Origin: JBAPRR01 sp049281195
GTDB taxonomy: Bacteria; Actinomycetota; Acidimicrobiia; Acidimicrobiales; CAVXTF01
Direction of reading: 5' to 3'
Length of the DNA: 13,862 nucleotides
NCBI GenBank assembly: GCA_049281195.1
Contig: JBAPRR010000407.1
Coordinates: 1-13,862 of the forward strand
The notes beneath the pieces were generated by a model. That model worked only from the letters and a program-made list of their open reading frames with translations, was not told the origin of the DNA and ran no database searches. The translations under genes were made by a program, and so were the position numbers. Shown piece by piece: positions 13,101-13,862 of this stretch (its first letter is position 1; the number at the start of each line of letters is the position of its first letter).

Positions 13101-13862
13101 GGTCGTGTGACCCGCTCTTCCACCGCGCGCCGGAATTCTGCGCTTCTTTCCACGTAAGTTCCCTCCGCTCGAGGTGTCGGCGCCGCCGGTGACAGGAGCA
13201 CGACTCCGCCCGATGCCGACACATGTTCGGTCGCCATGGCCACTGCGTCTGCCACGGAAGCCGCCTTCGACCGATCGATCGCGCTCGCGATGTCGTCGAG
13301 CTCGCGAGCTAACCGCTCCCCCGCTTCTCCCAGGTATACGAGTGACGTAGCACTTTTCCGCGAACGCGAATCGAGTGCCCGTGCCAGTGCCTTGAAGTCC
13401 GTACCACGGACATGGCCGCCGGCGATGAGGCTCAAGGGGAGTCCCTCGAACGCCTCGAGAGCGGCGATGGTTCCTGCGGGGTTGCTGGCGAGCGCGTCGT
13501 CCACGAACTCGATCCCCCGAGTGATCGCGATGGTGTCCAGTCGTGACGGGAGCGGGGACATCGTTCTTACAGAGGCCGCCAGTTCCGCGAAATCGGGCCA
13601 TCGTCCGGAAAGCAGATATGAGCCCGTGATGGCACCGCACAGGTTGTCGAAGTTGTGCCTTCCTCTCAGGTTCAGGTCCGAAAGCGCGTCGATCACAGAG
13701 CCGTTCACTGCGATCACCTTCTCCCCGTCCTCCGACTCGACGGTGACCGATCCGGTTGCGCCGTAAAGATGCCGGTGGCGGAACTCTGTGATCCGGGCCG
13801 CGGCTTCGACTGCTTCATTGGAGCGTGCGTTGACTGCGAGCTCCAGACGATCGGTGTGGGTG
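13094..13862 (-). CDS. MurD-like Mur ligase, partial (N-terminus beyond window)
   Basis: The last 255 residues of a UDP-N-acetylmuramoyl-peptide ligase of the MurD type; the reading frame is open through the window end, so this is a boundary truncation and not a pseudogene. The end of the central ATP domain (THTDRLELAV at the edge) is followed by LRGRHNFDNLCGAI, the hinge LPSRLD, DDALASNPAGTIAALEAF, the Rossmann segment LIAGGHVRGTDFKALA, and VLLSPAAPTPRAEGTYVERS near the C-terminus. These align in order with MurD (QHNYTN, LPHRFE, NDSKATN, GGDGKSADF, SPACASLDQFKNF). Many substrate-contact residues differ, so it may not add D-glutamate. It is the promoter-proximal visible gene of the overlapping operon, in the place of mycobacterial murI. 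It could be MurD itself, a MurD2-type L-glutamate ligase, or another paralogue. Confidence 0.82.
   Translation of the reverse strand, partial: THTDRLELAVNARSNEAVEAAARITEFRHRHLYGATGSVTVESEDGEKVIAVNGSVIDALSDLNLRGRHNFDNLCGAITGSYLLSGRWPDFAELAASVRTMSPLPSRLDTIAITRGIEFVDDALASNPAGTIAALEAFEGLPLSLIAGGHVRGTDFKALARALDSRSRKSATSLVYLGEAGERLARELDDIASAIDRSKAASVADAVAMATEHVSASGGVVLLSPAAPTPRAEGTYVERSAEFRRAVEERVTRPC

Noticed and set aside
12306..13157. Plus-strand open frame of 283 codons
   Set aside because: Antisense to the MBL hydrolase gene, with compositional bias only.
13101..13640. Upstream extension of the MBL hydrolase frame
   Set aside because: Out-of-frame reading of the MurD-like gene; the MBL N-terminal signature starts at the GTG at 13100.
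13094..13717. Reading the MurD-like gene as a complete short protein starting at the GTG at 13717
   Set aside because: The same frame continues upstream to the window edge with residues that fit the end of the MurD central domain, so it is a partial gene.
1..13862. tRNA, rRNA, CRISPR arrays, insertion sequences and riboswitches
   Set aside because: No cloverleaf, spaced-repeat pattern, transposase or long terminal inverted repeats seen on reading; gaps are too short for most such elements.

Overview
The window is GC-rich, gene-dense bacterial DNA with short intergenic gaps and frequent ATGA or GTG overlaps. GTG starts, twin-arginine signals and the gene order MBL hydrolase - rph - rdgB (the mycobacterial Rv1339 - rphA - Rv1341 arrangement) point to an actinomycete-type organism (Actinomycetota). 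A deep-branching class such as Acidimicrobiia is plausible, but that is inference. No mobile element, CRISPR array, tRNA or rRNA was seen, and no gap exceeds 300 bp.

Left part (1-4537): two exported hydrolases are transcribed divergently from a 276-bp spacer. One is a twin-arginine phospholipase C/acid phosphatase-type phosphoesterase (minus strand). The other is an 896-residue penicillin-acylase-family Ntn hydrolase (plus strand). The spacer holds a candidate promoter whose -35/-10 gap is filled by a perfect 13-bp palindrome. A 9-bp perfect hairpin separates the acylase from the convergent epimerase gene.

Middle (4563-7977): a minus-strand pair comprises a short-chain dehydrogenase followed by an NAD-dependent epimerase/dehydratase. 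Next come a small plus-strand glyoxalase-fold protein and a minus-strand D-2-hydroxyacid dehydrogenase. All look like accessory small-molecule metabolism with unknown substrates.

Centre-right (8104-10943): a plus-strand protein ends in a DisA_N/DAC diadenylate cyclase domain (DGA and GTRH motifs) behind an unfamiliar N-terminal domain of about 170 residues. It is probably a stand-alone, signal-responsive c-di-AMP synthase and not the usual DisA or CdaA. It converges, over a large inverted repeat, on a gene for a small membrane-anchored beta-rich protein. A D-threonine aldolase-type fold-III PLP enzyme follows.

Right part (10967-13862): a tightly overlapping minus-strand operon runs, in transcription order, MurD-like ligase (cut by the window edge), MBL-fold hydrolase (Rv1339-like), rph and rdgB. 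The MurD-like protein keeps the fold signatures but differs from E. coli MurD at nearly every residue that contacts D-glutamate, and it sits where mycobacteria carry the glutamate racemase gene murI. This and the DAC-domain protein are the two most interesting leads.
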